Shown: positions 53,465 to 61,679, counted from the stretch's first letter. The stretch: 64,000 nucleotides of DNA from CAYWWY01 sp964462525 (GCA_964462525.1 CAYWWY010000002.1:230971-294970); one strand, 5' to 3'. Notes: a model not told the origin generated them from the letters alone. Made by a program: numbers and translations.

Positions 53465-53613
53465 ATCTCTGATTTGTTGAATACCGATGATGAAAGCCGA
53501 TGAACGGTGGTTACACTTTGTATGGTTCGGATTCCTAATGAATAATAGGGATTTCGAACCCCTTTGCCCTCAACCCCATTATTGATCGGAAGCAAAACGA
53601 ATCCGCTTTTCCT

Positions 53614-54672
53614 TCAGAACCATTTTTTGGTGAAAAAGAAAATTACAAATGAAACAGCGATGATCCCCATGATAATCAGAACCGCGGGATAAGCAAAAGG
53701 TTGGGTCAATTCGGGCATATGGACAAAATTCATCCCATATAGTCCTGCCACAAAAGACAGGGGCATAAAGATCGTTGTGATCAAGGTTAGGGTTTTCATG
53801 ATAGAACTCATCTTGTTGTTCATACTGGAGAGATACAGGTCCAGAAAGTCAGCTGCCATCTCCCGATAGCTTTCCAAAGTGTCGATCATGTACAAAACAT
53901 GGTCATAAAGGTCCCGAAGGTACGGCTTCGTGGTAGCAGATACCAGAGGGGAGTCTAGTCTTTGAAGAAGCAAGAGCATTTCGCGCAATGGCCAAATGCT
54001 TCTTCTCAAGAAAAGGATCTGCCTTCGGAAATGCTGTACCTTCGCCAATGATTCTTTTGATGCGGTTGCGGTCACTTCATCTTCCAAAGCTTCAATGGAA
54101 TCCCCGATCTTTTCCAAGATTAGAAAGTACTGGTCGATGATACTGTCTAATAAAGAATAGACCAAAAATCCTGGATCTTCTCTCCGAATCCGCCCCCGGT
54201 TGTTCCGGATTCTATCTCGGACGGGAATGAAAACATCACCCGCCATTTCTTGGAAGGTCAGCAAAAAACCCTTCCCCAAGACCATGCTCACCTGTTCGTC
54301 ATTTAACTGATCATGCTCTTCATCATAATACAGCATCTTCACAACAAAAAAGAGGTATGGCCCATAGTCCTCGACCTTCGGCCGTTGTTCTGTATGAAGG
54401 ATATCTTCCAATACAAGAGAATGGATCGAAAACTGCTTTCCCATAGACTCGATGAAAGGAAGATCATGCAACCCATTGATGTTGATCCACAATACCTTGC
54501 TTTCTTCGGGCATCGGAATCGGATCTTTGATTTCAAGGGTCTGCTGATGGAAGGAATCGGACGAATAGGAATATACTTCGATGGACGTTCGTTCCGGCTC
54601 CCGATCACCTGTATACACCAAAGTGCCGGGGGGAAGACCGATTTTTTTTAAATACCCAGTTCGCGTAAAGAT
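53614..54672 (-). CDS. corA: CorA-type Mg/Co transporter, probable AUC start
   Basis: CorA forms a pentameric Mg2+/Co2+ channel. The protein has a large cytoplasmic funnel (about 1-285) and two C-terminal helices, with the signature YGMNF between them. The first usual start codon (TTG 54621) falls inside the conserved opening GLPPGTLVYTG, so it is too late. The frame extends upstream (FTRTGYLKKI) to a perfect ribosome site GGAGGTGG at 54684-54677. The codon at ideal distance is ATC (54672-54670), giving 352 residues. An AUC start, or a base error for ATG, is inferred. Confidence 0.88.
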   Translation of the reverse strand: MFTRTGYLKKIGLPPGTLVYTGDREPERTSIEVYSYSSDSFHQQTLEIKDPIPMPEESKVLWININGLHDLPFIESMGKQFSIHSLVLEDILHTEQRPKVEDYGPYLFFVVKMLYYDEEHDQLNDEQVSMVLGKGFLLTFQEMAGDVFIPVRDRIRNNRGRIRREDPGFLVYSLLDSIIDQYFLILEKIGDSIEALEDEVTATASKESLAKVQHFRRQILFLRRSIWPLREMLLLLQRLDSPLVSATTKPYLRDLYDHVLYMIDTLESYREMAADFLDLYLSSMNNKMSSIMKTLTLITTIFMPLSFVAGLYGMNFVHMPELTQPFAYPAVLIIMGIIAVSFVIFFFTKKWF

Positions 54673-54743
54673 ACGACCACCTCCTATATCTTTCCCAATC
54701 AGTTTGCGTTACAGGAGAAAAATCGATCCGTCAAATCTTCAAC

Positions 54744-55574
54744 CTATGCTTTGGGTTCGGATTTTCGCCCTACGTAGATCATGTGTTCGGCAAACCCCCA
54801 TGTATGCGGATCGGTGGACAAAGGTTTCATTAGATCGACCCAAAGCTGGAAGTCTTCGTCAGAAAGCTCGTTGAGCATATTTTCGTACGGCGCGGCCAAT
54901 CCTTCCTGAGAACCGATATGCACCGTTTGAAGACCGAAGGCCTCCATCCATGGTTGGATGGTTTGGGGGATCTCAAACCAAGCATTCGTGAATGCGCCAT
55001 CGTCAGAGGTTGCATGATTGATCCCCGTTTCCAGAAGCGTCTGAAGCAGTTGGTGGGTTTGCCGAATCTCATGGCAATAGCCTTTCAAGGAGTCAACCAC
55101 CGGAGCGTACCGCGTGATGAAAGTCGCAAATATAAGCCCGTCATCTTCCAGTACCCACAAAGCCTGGCGCACCGCTGTTTTTCGTTCCTCCTCCGTTAGC
55201 AAGTGATACAGCGGACCAAAGAGGAGGACCGCTTGATACCGCCTGGGCTCCAAAAAACCAAGATCCAACGCATTGGCATGAAAGACTTCCTTCAAGTGAA
55301 GCCCTTCCTTGTTTGCATGGTCTTGAGCAAAGTCCAAAGCCTTTTGAGACAAATCCAACAAGCTCACTTCATGCCCTTTGCTTGACAGGTACAACGCATA
55401 CCGGCCCGGTCCCCCGCCGATATCCAAGATCCGCGATGGTTCCACAATCCATTGATCCAGAATCGCGCGTGTGATCGCAAATTCCATTTTATGTCGTTCC
55501 AATCGCTGCCATTCATCTAGTACAGTTCGATCGTAATACCTTTGGACTGTGTCTGTCTCTTTGCTCTTTTTCAT
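54744..55574 (-). CDS. Class I SAM-dependent methyltransferase
   Basis: The 276-residue protein has motif I RILDIGGGPGRYALYL, motif II SLLDLSQKAL, and AVLLFGPLYHLLTEEER. This small-molecule type is common beside unknown genes in Bacillota. ATG 55574 overlaps the stop of the upstream gene (ATGA), so the two are translated together. Substrate unknown. Confidence 0.87.
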   Translation of the reverse strand: MKKSKETDTVQRYYDRTVLDEWQRLERHKMEFAITRAILDQWIVEPSRILDIGGGPGRYALYLSSKGHEVSLLDLSQKALDFAQDHANKEGLHLKEVFHANALDLGFLEPRRYQAVLLFGPLYHLLTEEERKTAVRQALWVLEDDGLIFATFITRYAPVVDSLKGYCHEIRQTHQLLQTLLETGINHATSDDGAFTNAWFEIPQTIQPWMEAFGLQTVHIGSQEGLAAPYENMLNELSDEDFQLWVDLMKPLSTDPHTWGFAEHMIYVGRKSEPKA

Positions 55575-56191
55575 TTCCTCCCACCCCTTGGGTTCCCTTC
55601 TGGTTCTTGGTATGGACAACCATCAAATCCCATTTTTTCATTGATGCGACCGATAAGGATCGATTTGTGCCGAACGCTCAGAACCCGATAATGCGGATCA
55701 TACGATTTTCTGTACCTTTCGCTATGATGGATCGCGACGATCCCATCGGAAATCATTCGATTGATTTCTCGATGATCCTCCTCATAATAATCCACTCGGT
55801 CAGAAAACGGGCGCACGATTTCCTCGATCAAACGCCACTTTTCAATCCATTCTGGCAATTTACCCTCTAGAAAATCGTGAGAACTGTCCAAGAATAATTC
55901 AAAATACTCCGATGCAGAAAGAAACCCTCCAATGATCAAATCCATATTCGCCCGAAAGAACCGAACCCCAATACCGCATGGTTCGATAGAATACCGGTTC
56001 CTGTTTCCCATTTTATGCAACTCTTGATCGAAGTATTTCTTTGCAACCTCATGATCTTCCAACAAATGACCCGGCCCAAATTCATCTTGAAAAAAACTCT
56101 TATAGATATCTTTCAAGGATGAATTGGGATACTTCAAAAGCATATTCTGAACACTCTTTTTTACCGCTAGATGAAAGTCGGTTTCGTTCAC
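55571..56191 (-). CDS. Conserved-looking protein of unknown function
   Basis: The 206-residue soluble protein is rich in charged and aromatic residues. I do not recognise the family. Notable segments are SSLKDIYKSFFQDEFGPGHL, EPCGIGVRFFRANMDLI and HHSERYRKSYDPHYRVLS. There is no signal peptide or membrane helix. GTG 56191 follows GAGG. Coupling to the methyltransferase by a 4-base overlap suggests a shared pathway. Confidence 0.6.
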   Translation of the reverse strand: MNETDFHLAVKKSVQNMLLKYPNSSLKDIYKSFFQDEFGPGHLLEDHEVAKKYFDQELHKMGNRNRYSIEPCGIGVRFFRANMDLIIGGFLSASEYFELFLDSSHDFLEGKLPEWIEKWRLIEEIVRPFSDRVDYYEEDHREINRMISDGIVAIHHSERYRKSYDPHYRVLSVRHKSILIGRINEKMGFDGCPYQEPEGNPRGGRK

Positions 56192-56393
56192 GCTTGCCTC
56201 ACAGAGCAGATTTGTCCCCTGACATTGGTACCAAACTTGCAGTCCTCATTGATCCTCCGTTTTCAAGGATTTACGAACATACTATCACAACCGCGGGTTT
56301 CTTGTCAATTCAGGAAACAGTTTATTGTGTCATTATCTGTTTCTTATTTAGTTATACATGAATAACTACCCAACCCAAAGAATATACCGATGC

Positions 56394-56422
56394 TTGACAA
56401 GCAGTTGCATGTGCTGTATACT
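56394..56422 (+). promoter_or_regulatory. Consensus sigma-A promoter upstream of the NUDIX gene
   Basis: TTGACA (56394-56399), a 17-base spacer and TATACT (56417-56422). Transcription would start near 56429, leaving a 150-base leader with no recognisable gene before the NUDIX start. I see nothing else in 56192-56578. Confidence 0.8.
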
Positions 56423-56578
56423 CCCAAAAGCTGTACCAACAGCAAAAAGAGGAGAAGGGAATAGAGAAAGGTGTCATTCATTTCGTGATATATTCACCTC
56501 ACCCATAGAGGAAGAAAGGGTTATCATCGTTGGAAAACCATAATTACATAATGCTACTAAATACTGAAAGGATGGAAT

Positions 56579-57088
56579 ATGGAAGAATATTTTGACATAT
56601 ATACGATAAATAGAGAACCCACTGGCAAAAAAGGGGTACGAGGACAAGACCTTAAAAAAAATGAATATCATATAGTAGTTATGGCAATAATAATGAATAA
56701 GTATGGCGAAGTATTAATTACAAAACGCAGTAATAACAAAATCGCAGGCGGAAAATGGGAATGTACATCTGGATCTGCATTAGCAGGAGAAAGTAGTAAA
56801 GAAGCAGTTATTCGCGAAATAAAAGAAGAACTAGGAGTAACTGTAACGATAGAAGAAGAAAAACCCATATCATATTTTGTTTTAGATGATGCAATATGGG
56901 ATATTTGGGTTGTAAAGGCTAATATAGATATCAAAGACGTAAAATTACAACATGAAGAAGTAGATGAAGCAAAATATGTAAATTTAGAAGAAATAACCAA
57001 TATGATAAAATCGAGAATAGCCACAAAAACAATAGAAAAAATGGTGTGCCTTCATACAAAAGGATTTATAAAAATAACAAATAAATAA
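56579..57088 (+). CDS. NUDIX hydrolase
   Basis: NUDIX enzymes hydrolyse nucleoside diphosphates linked to another group. The 169-residue protein carries an exact NUDIX box GSALAGESSKEAVIREIKEE followed by LGV (G-x5-E-x7-R-E-U-x-E-E-x-G-U), at about 64-86. The N-terminal part (EEYFDIYTINREPTGKKGVRG) is typical of the Idi/YfcD-like subgroup. Base composition is much more A+T-rich than the core genes, suggesting recent transfer. ATG follows AAAGGA. The frame continues in phase past its TAA into the isochorismatase-like frame once the duplicated contig ends are merged. Confidence 0.88.
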   Translation: MEEYFDIYTINREPTGKKGVRGQDLKKNEYHIVVMAIIMNKYGEVLITKRSNNKIAGGKWECTSGSALAGESSKEAVIREIKEELGVTVTIEEEKPISYFVLDDAIWDIWVVKANIDIKDVKLQHEEVDEAKYVNLEEITNMIKSRIATKTIEKMVCLHTKGFIKITNK

Positions 57089-57096
57089 TGGCGGAA

Positions 57097-57151
57097 AGAG
57101 AAAGCAATCAATGAATATAAGAATGGAAAAGCTTCCTTTGAAATAAAAAGA
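57097..57151 (+). repeat. 55-base contig-end duplicate (left copy)
   Basis: These 55 bases before the N run are identical to 57252-57306 after it. This is a contig overlap, not biology; the N run is probably artificial. Confidence 0.92.
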
Positions 57152-57251
57152 NNNNNNNNNNNNNNNNNNNNNNNNNNNNNNNNNNNNNNNNNNNNNNNNN
57201 NNNNNNNNNNNNNNNNNNNNNNNNNNNNNNNNNNNNNNNNNNNNNNNNNNN
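57152..57251. other. Scaffold gap, 100 N
   Basis: Exactly 100 N, the usual placeholder for a gap of unknown size. Because both sides carry the same 55 bases, the true gap is probably minus 55 bases. Confidence 0.97.
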
Positions 57252-57306
57252 AGAGAAAGCAATCAATGAATATAAGAATGGAAAAGCTTCCTTTGAAATA
57301 AAAAGA
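57252..57306 (+). repeat. 55-base contig-end duplicate (right copy)
   Basis: Identical to 57097-57151. See the left copy. Confidence 0.92.
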
Positions 57307-57324
57307 GATGATTGCGCGCTAATT

Positions 57325-57891
57325 GTGATTGATATGCAAAATGAGTTTGTAAAACCCGGATGGACATCATCCTGGATTCCAGAAGCAACCCGACAGGTAG
57401 CAAAAATAAAACGAGTCATCGAAAAATGCCGTAAGAATCGAGTGCCGGTCATCTACACGGTTTTCAGCAAGACCCATCAGGATCTTGATCGGCCTAAATA
57501 TGGGTATGCAATGCCGAATTGATTTTCTGATTTTGGAACCGATACGGAATGGTTTTCCAAAGGAGAGGTATGGGAAGAACTAAAACCCAACAATGATGAA
57601 GTAGTGATTCATAAAAGCTCATATGGAGCTTTTTATGATACGCCATTGGATACAATATTGAAGAACATGGAAAAAAATACAATAATCATTTGTGGAACAT
57701 TAACTAATTGCTGTTGTGGAACAACTGCAAGACAAGGTTACGAGCGAGGATACAAAGTGATTTTTGGGTCCGATATTACTTCAACCTATACCAAAGAGAT
57801 GCAAGATTCGGAACTCAATATTCTTCGATTCGCGTTTGCGAGAATACTATCATCTGATGATATAATAAATGAGTTAGAAAATTATGTCTAG
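57325..57891 (+). pseudogene. Isochorismatase-like cysteine hydrolase with an internal TGA
   Basis: The reading matches the cysteine-hydrolase fold over its full length: ALIVIDMQNEFVKPGW (catalytic Asp), RVIEKCRKNRVPVIYT, HKSSYGAFYDTPLDTIL (catalytic Lys), and ICGTLTNCCCGTTARQGYERG with the nucleophile Cys. A TGA at 57520-57522 interrupts the frame between YGYAMPN and FSDFGTDTEW. There is also no ATG, only a GTG at 57325, with residues that still look coding before it. It is probably a recently inactivated gene. TGA recoding is unlikely, since TGA ends many genes here. Confidence 0.8.
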
Positions 57892-57961
57892 CACTCGCCT
57901 CGACCTGACAACGCTATGACGCGTTACTGATTAAACGTATGGAAAGGGGGTAAGATATTGA

Positions 57962-58309
57962 ATGAATCCGACCGATAACCAACTCCTCATTCTATGGACC
58001 AGCGATAATAAGGAAGCGGCCGTCAATATGGTCTTCATGTATGCCAAGAATTCAAAAATCAGAGGTTGGTGGCCTGAAGTCACACTGCTGATCTGGGGTC
58101 CTTCTGCGGCCTTAGTCACAAGGGATAATGAAATTCAAAACCATATTCAATCATTACAGCAGGAAAAAGTCAGAGTCATCGCTTGCAGAAAGTGTGCTGA
58201 GAACTACAATATCGTTCCAGATCTAGAGAAATTGGGTATCGAAGTATTTTACACGGGCGAGTTCCTAACGAACTGGTTGAACTCAAACAAGAAATTGATC
58301 ACCATATAA
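57962..58309 (+). CDS. DsrE-family protein
   Basis: The 115-residue small alpha/beta protein has the DsrE/F-like layout: LLILWTSDNKEAAVNMVFMYA, a WPEVTLLIWGPSA strand, VRVIACRKCAEN with the Cys position used in sulfur-carrier members, then LGIEVFYTGEFLTNWL. Sulfur-relay activity is not implied for all members. ATG 57962 has GGAAAGGGGG eleven bases upstream. It lies 70 bases after the broken isochorismatase. Confidence 0.8.
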   Translation: MNPTDNQLLILWTSDNKEAAVNMVFMYAKNSKIRGWWPEVTLLIWGPSAALVTRDNEIQNHIQSLQQEKVRVIACRKCAENYNIVPDLEKLGIEVFYTGEFLTNWLNSNKKLITI

Positions 58310-58332
58310 GCAACCCATCGTAGGAGGAGAAA

Positions 58333-58809
58333 ATGAGCAAATACGAAAAAGCAATGAAACTTTTAGACGAATTCTACGGAAATGGTAAGGACAACGTTAT
58401 TGCTCTGGCAACCATTGCATTGTCCTCAAATGCCGACGGAAATCCTCGCCCCGCTGTCCGTATGGTTGACGCGTATTATGAAGACGGCGTGTTCTATGTT
58501 TCTACAGACGCAACAAAGAAGAAAATGCAGGAAATCGTGAAAAACAACGCGGTTTCCATCTGTGGTTTGGACTGGTTTGTTGCTCAAGGAACGGCGGAAA
58601 ATCTCGGTTGGGTGAAGGACGAGAGGAATGCAATTATTAGAGCAAAGATGAAAAAAATCTTCCAATGGTTTGATGCGCACGCGGATGAAGATAACCCTGA
58701 TTCAATCGTTCTGCGGATAACTCTTACAGAAGGAACGATCACTGATAACGAAAAAAAATATGGCGAATGGCAGTATCAAGTCGATTTCTTGAAAAAAGAG
58801 GCGAAATAA
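58333..58809 (+). CDS. Pyridoxamine 5'-phosphate oxidase-family protein
   Basis: The 158-residue split-barrel flavin-binding protein shows VIALATIALSSNADGNPRPAVRMV and VFYVSTDATKKKMQEIVKNNAVSICGL, the usual two-strand core, and a C-terminal YGEWQYQVDFLKK strand. Small PNPOx-like proteins act as flavin or F420 reductases or heme oxygenases; true PdxH activity is unlikely at this length. ATG follows TAGGAGGAG. Confidence 0.85.
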   Translation: MSKYEKAMKLLDEFYGNGKDNVIALATIALSSNADGNPRPAVRMVDAYYEDGVFYVSTDATKKKMQEIVKNNAVSICGLDWFVAQGTAENLGWVKDERNAIIRAKMKKIFQWFDAHADEDNPDSIVLRITLTEGTITDNEKKYGEWQYQVDFLKKEAK

Positions 58810-58835
58810 ACAGCCATTCCGTTCAAAGTAGGATC

Positions 58836-59351
58836 ATGAACACACTCGATAAAGACATTCAAGAATTGCGGAAACGCTTAAAGGATGAGGTGATCCAGCG
58901 GGCTTATCGAGGGATCATCGCACACGTGTCACGCTTGCGGACGGTGTTTGTGCCATTCTGCGACGGGGAACGAGCGATCAGCGGGTTGTACCAAGGGTAC
59001 TTCGGCATGACCTACTTTGCCCTGTTCTCCGAAGAGCTGAAGGCGCGAGATCTGAAACTCGCAGTGGTCTTCAACTACGAATCGTTTGCTTTTGAGGTAT
59101 GGCTTGCTGCTCGGAATCGAAAGGTACAGAGGCGGTATTGGGAGCTGCTTCTTGACTCCGGTTACAAGAAGCACCCGCTTGTTGAGCCTGCTGTTGGCAT
59201 CGATGCGATTGTGATGGCTGTGCTTGCCCAAGAGTATACCTTTGAGGAGGAAGAAACCCTCACCGCCCGAATCGTTGAAGGGGTTGCTGCTTTTGAACAA
59301 GACATCCTTGCAATTTTGAAAAAAATCGATGGTCGAGAGAATCATTCTTAA
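58836..59351 (+). CDS. DUF7000-like protein of unknown function
   Basis: The 171-residue soluble protein opens TLDKDIQELRKRLKDEVIQRAYRGI, with a middle YQGYFGMTYFALFSEELKARDLKLAVVFNYESFAFEVWLAARNRKVQRRYW. I associate this layout with DUF7000 proteins of Firmicutes, from memory and at moderate certainty. No catalytic motif is evident. ATG 58836 has a weak AGGA site. It ends 75 bases before a strong terminator. Confidence 0.65.
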   Translation: MNTLDKDIQELRKRLKDEVIQRAYRGIIAHVSRLRTVFVPFCDGERAISGLYQGYFGMTYFALFSEELKARDLKLAVVFNYESFAFEVWLAARNRKVQRRYWELLLDSGYKKHPLVEPAVGIDAIVMAVLAQEYTFEEEETLTARIVEGVAAFEQDILAILKKIDGRENHS

Positions 59352-59426
59352 ATCTGATCGAGCGAATTTTACACCTTTTGTTCTATAGGAAGAAGTGACA
59401 ATAAGAATGAATGACAACATGAATGA

Positions 59427-59456
59427 AGGGTACGAGGTTTTCTGTACCCTTTTTTT
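59427..59456 (+). terminator. Intrinsic terminator closing the plus-strand accessory block
   Basis: AGGGTAC and GTACCCT (59427-59433 and 59444-59450) form a 7-base stem around a 10-base loop, followed by T6. It separates the plus-strand genes from the minus-strand cassette region. Confidence 0.85.
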
Positions 59457-59677
59457 GTGATGATTCTGGACAATCCCATCCGAACCCAACTTAATGCACC
59501 ATAAGCAGAAGAATGCATGTTTCTTCTGAATTGTCGTTGAACGGGAAGCCATTTATGGAATGCCAGCCACAAAGACGATCAAAGCGAAAGACTCCGCGCG
59601 GAAAGTTCCTATCGTCCAGCATGCAGCGGTGGCACTAAGCGACGCCTGCTGCCTACTGTTGTTAGCCTGAACGTCTC

Positions 59678-59790
59678 TCATGGTGTAGCGAACCCAATGG
59701 CAGCCCTAATGAGATCGGAAAATCCGAGCACATCGACAAAGGTTACCAGCCCTTCTGGATAGTCCGTCGTCTGCTGGTCTCGTTTCTGCC
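59678..59790 (-). pseudogene. Remnant of a cassette gene (cyclase-like N-terminal fragment?)
   Basis: On the minus strand, directly after the attC at 59792, a frame reads DYPEGLVTFVDVLGFSDLIR before losing the pattern and stopping at 59678. FVDVLGFSDL resembles the opening of uncharacterised nucleotide-cyclase-like proteins (F-x-D-x-L-G-F-S). Too short and degraded for more. The rest of 59457-59791 shows no gene; GGCTAACAACAG on the minus strand near 59660 may be half of another decayed attC. Confidence 0.25.
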
Positions 59791-59791
59791 A

Positions 59792-59915
59792 GCCCAACGA
59801 TAGGCTTCACCCGCACCGCGACTGTCGGAAAGCCCCTTCGGTAAAAACCACCTGAAAGCGCGTTTCCCCTTCGCCATCAGGCCGCGCAGCGCGTCGGGCG
59901 GAAGCGATGTTGGGC
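59792..59915 (-). repeat. attC-like site of the methyltransferase cassette
   Basis: Read on the minus strand, it begins with GCCCAAC (59915-59909, fits RYYYAAC) and ends with GTTGGGC (59798-59792, fits GTTRRRY), exact complements of each other. The left arm (ATCGCTTCCGCCCGACG) resembles the start of class 1 integron aadA-type attC sites, and the two halves pair imperfectly over about 25 bases. It lies 32 bases after the stop of the methyltransferase gene. Confidence 0.72.
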
Positions 59916-59947
59916 GGCTTTCACAGATTGAAATCACCTATCAATAT

Positions 59948-60688
59948 CTACACAGGTTTTCGTAAAAAGTAATATACATGAGTATACTGTAATTCGTGAA
60001 TTCTTTGGGTATACTTGTATTCCCAAGTCTCCCGAGTATACCTGTCCCGAACCTCCCGATGAAACTCCATCCAAGTGGCAAGTGATGTTTCTTGAGCATC
60101 TTCTCTCATATAGATAACTCGTTTCTCTTTCGAGATGATCTCCCATCCTGACACAAGCTGATCAGCCTCTTCATCAGTGAACATACTGTGCAGTGTTAGT
60201 TCATCCTCGTGTTCTTTGCCCCAAAACTGGCCTGGTTCTCTTTCCTCCCCAAAACTCAACTTTGGCCATGTATCCATTGAGATTACACCCAAAAAACACA
60301 ATCCGGCTTTCTTGAGAACTCGATACATCTCGTGAATGGCAATGCTTGTATCTTGTTTGCTTAAATGACACATCGAATAATGCTCGAACACATAGTCAAA
60401 AGTTTCATCTTCGAAGGGAATTTGACGCACATCGCCCTTGCGAAGCTGTAGTTGAATCCCTTGTTTGTCACAGAATTCTCTTGCCTTTTGGATTTGTTCA
60501 TCAGAAATGTCAATGCCCCAGCTATCAAATCCGTGTTGATGAAACAATGTTAGCGGCGGAAGCATCCCTCCAGCACCACAATCCAAGATTTTCTTCCCCC
60601 TAAGGGTTTCCCCTTTTGCACTCGCGTTAATCAGACTTAAGAATGCATACACAGGTGTTGCATTGGTTCGTAGAATAGAATTTGTCAT
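59948..60688 (-). CDS. SAM-dependent methyltransferase (gene cassette)
   Basis: The 246-residue class I methyltransferase has motif I KILDCGAGGMLPPLTLF, motif II WGIDISDEQIQKA, and the UbiE-like segment FEDETFDYVFEHYSMCHL. Substrate unknown. ATG 60688 follows AAGGGGATAG. attC-like repeats flank the gene on both sides (60767-60876 before it, 59792-59915 after it), which makes it a complete cassette with attC at the 3' end. Confidence 0.87.
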   Translation of the reverse strand: MTNSILRTNATPVYAFLSLINASAKGETLRGKKILDCGAGGMLPPLTLFHQHGFDSWGIDISDEQIQKAREFCDKQGIQLQLRKGDVRQIPFEDETFDYVFEHYSMCHLSKQDTSIAIHEMYRVLKKAGLCFLGVISMDTWPKLSFGEEREPGQFWGKEHEDELTLHSMFTDEEADQLVSGWEIISKEKRVIYMREDAQETSLATWMEFHREVRDRYTRETWEYKYTQRIHELQYTHVYYFLRKPV

Positions 60689-60766
60689 TCACTATCCCCT
60701 TTTATATTGTTGAAATCCAAATCCCTTGCTAAAGAGATGATCTCTATGTCCGGTATTTCTAAGCCG

Positions 60767-60876
60767 TCCAGCTATTGCTTAACCTGCATTGCGTCCTTTG
60801 GCACACTTTTTGCCGAGCGCAGCGATTAGCAAAAAGTGTGACAATAGCAATATCAGGTTGAAGCAGTTGATAGAAG
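60767..60876 (-). repeat. attC-like site of the first GNAT cassette
   Basis: A long imperfect inverted repeat with a perfect 12-base core, CACACTTTTTGC (60802-60813) and GCAAAAAGTGTG (60829-60840). On the minus strand the left arm AACTGCTTCAACCTGA matches the aadA-type AATTCGTTCAAGCCGA layout. The right arm CAGGTTAAGC lacks one base opposite it, the extrahelical-base signature of attC. The outermost R boxes are degenerate. It starts 4 bases after the GNAT stop. Confidence 0.72.
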
Positions 60877-60879
60877 GTC

Positions 60880-61458
60880 TTAAACATTTTTGTCATATTG
60901 CATATAGATCTTTTTAGAATATTTTTGATTTTTTTTCGCTTTTTCTTCTTTATATACTTGAAAGCCCAGTTTGGTATAAACGCGTATCGCACTCGTATTG
61001 ATATCAATGACATCCAATTCACAATGGTTGAAATTATTGATTACATATTGCATCATCATAGTTGCAATACCCTTTCCCTGTGAAATAGGATCAGTTGCTA
61101 CGGCTTCAATATAAACACCTGGTTTATTTAACTGTATCTTGCCTTCAAGCTCCTTTTTCATAATAGTATATACAATAGTTCCTTTGATAAAACCTAATCT
61201 TTTTATTATTTGTTTTTTATCTAACTTAATAGATCGTTCTTTTTCATCTGATAATGCGAATATTCCAATCATATTCCCATCAATAAATGCTCCGTAAAAA
61301 TGTGAAATTATTAGACTTCGAGCAAAAATGCTAATCAGTAATTCCTTGTTATCACTTATATCCTTTAAATCATCAAAATAAGCATCGACGAATATTTCAG
61401 CTGCTCTTTCAACCGTTTTGATACTGTTATCGAGTTTTTTTATAGAAACGTGTTCCAT
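60880..61458 (-). CDS. GNAT N-acetyltransferase (gene cassette)
   Basis: The 192-residue GNAT protein has IEAVATDPISQGKGIATMMM with the acetyl-CoA loop Q-G-K-G-I-A, and AIRVYTKLGFQVYK near the C-terminus. It is strongly A+T-rich compared with core genes. ATG 61458 follows GGAGGTAG. attC-like sites lie on both sides. Acetyltransferases are among the commonest integron cassette products; substrate unknown. Confidence 0.88.
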   Translation of the reverse strand: MEHVSIKKLDNSIKTVERAAEIFVDAYFDDLKDISDNKELLISIFARSLIISHFYGAFIDGNMIGIFALSDEKERSIKLDKKQIIKRLGFIKGTIVYTIMKKELEGKIQLNKPGVYIEAVATDPISQGKGIATMMMQYVINNFNHCELDVIDINTSAIRVYTKLGFQVYKEEKAKKNQKYSKKIYMQYDKNV

Positions 61459-61540
61459 TCTTTTCTACCTCCACAAACTAATAAATCTTAAAATAAGACA
61501 TAGATGCTAAGTATATTATTGCATCAGTATAATTGAATCC

Positions 61541-61638
61541 TTCTAACATTTGATTAACATGCAAACCGTTATTGGTGTAGTTTTCGCGTATGCAAAAACC
61601 ATGACAATAGGTTTGTCAGGATGAAGCAGTTGTTAGGT
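61541..61638 (-). repeat. attC-like site of the second GNAT cassette
   Basis: Read on the minus strand: ACCTAAC at 61638-61632 (fits RYYYAAC), then AACTGCTTCATCCTGACA. The right end GTTAATCAAATGTTAGAAGG closely follows the CTTAACTCAAGCGTTAGATG layout of known attC sites, with GTTAGAA at 61547-61541 as the cross-over box. It shares with the 60767-60876 site the motifs TGACAATAG, TCAGG and GAAGCAGTTG (plus-strand reading), so the two are homologous. It lies just after the second GNAT stop. Confidence 0.78.
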
Positions 61639-61679
61639 AGCTACAATTTTATATTTCTCGTTCTTTTCTTTATACCCTA

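Noticed and set aside
53535..53580. GGGGTTCGAAATCCC on the minus strand looks like a tRNA T-arm
   Set aside because: The surrounding bases cannot form D and anticodon arms, and the two AATAAT/ATTATT flanks are only about 25 bases apart. It is a short imperfect hairpin between corA and the hydrolase promoter.
57520..57522. TGA read as tryptophan or selenocysteine
   Set aside because: TGA ends many intact genes in this window (for example cmk overlaps, the P-type ATPase and tldE), and no selenocysteine-type context or Cys-aligned position is evident.
59743..59937. Minus-strand 64-codon frame after the methyltransferase
   Set aside because: It is produced by the attC-like inverted repeat itself and has no ribosome site or family pattern.
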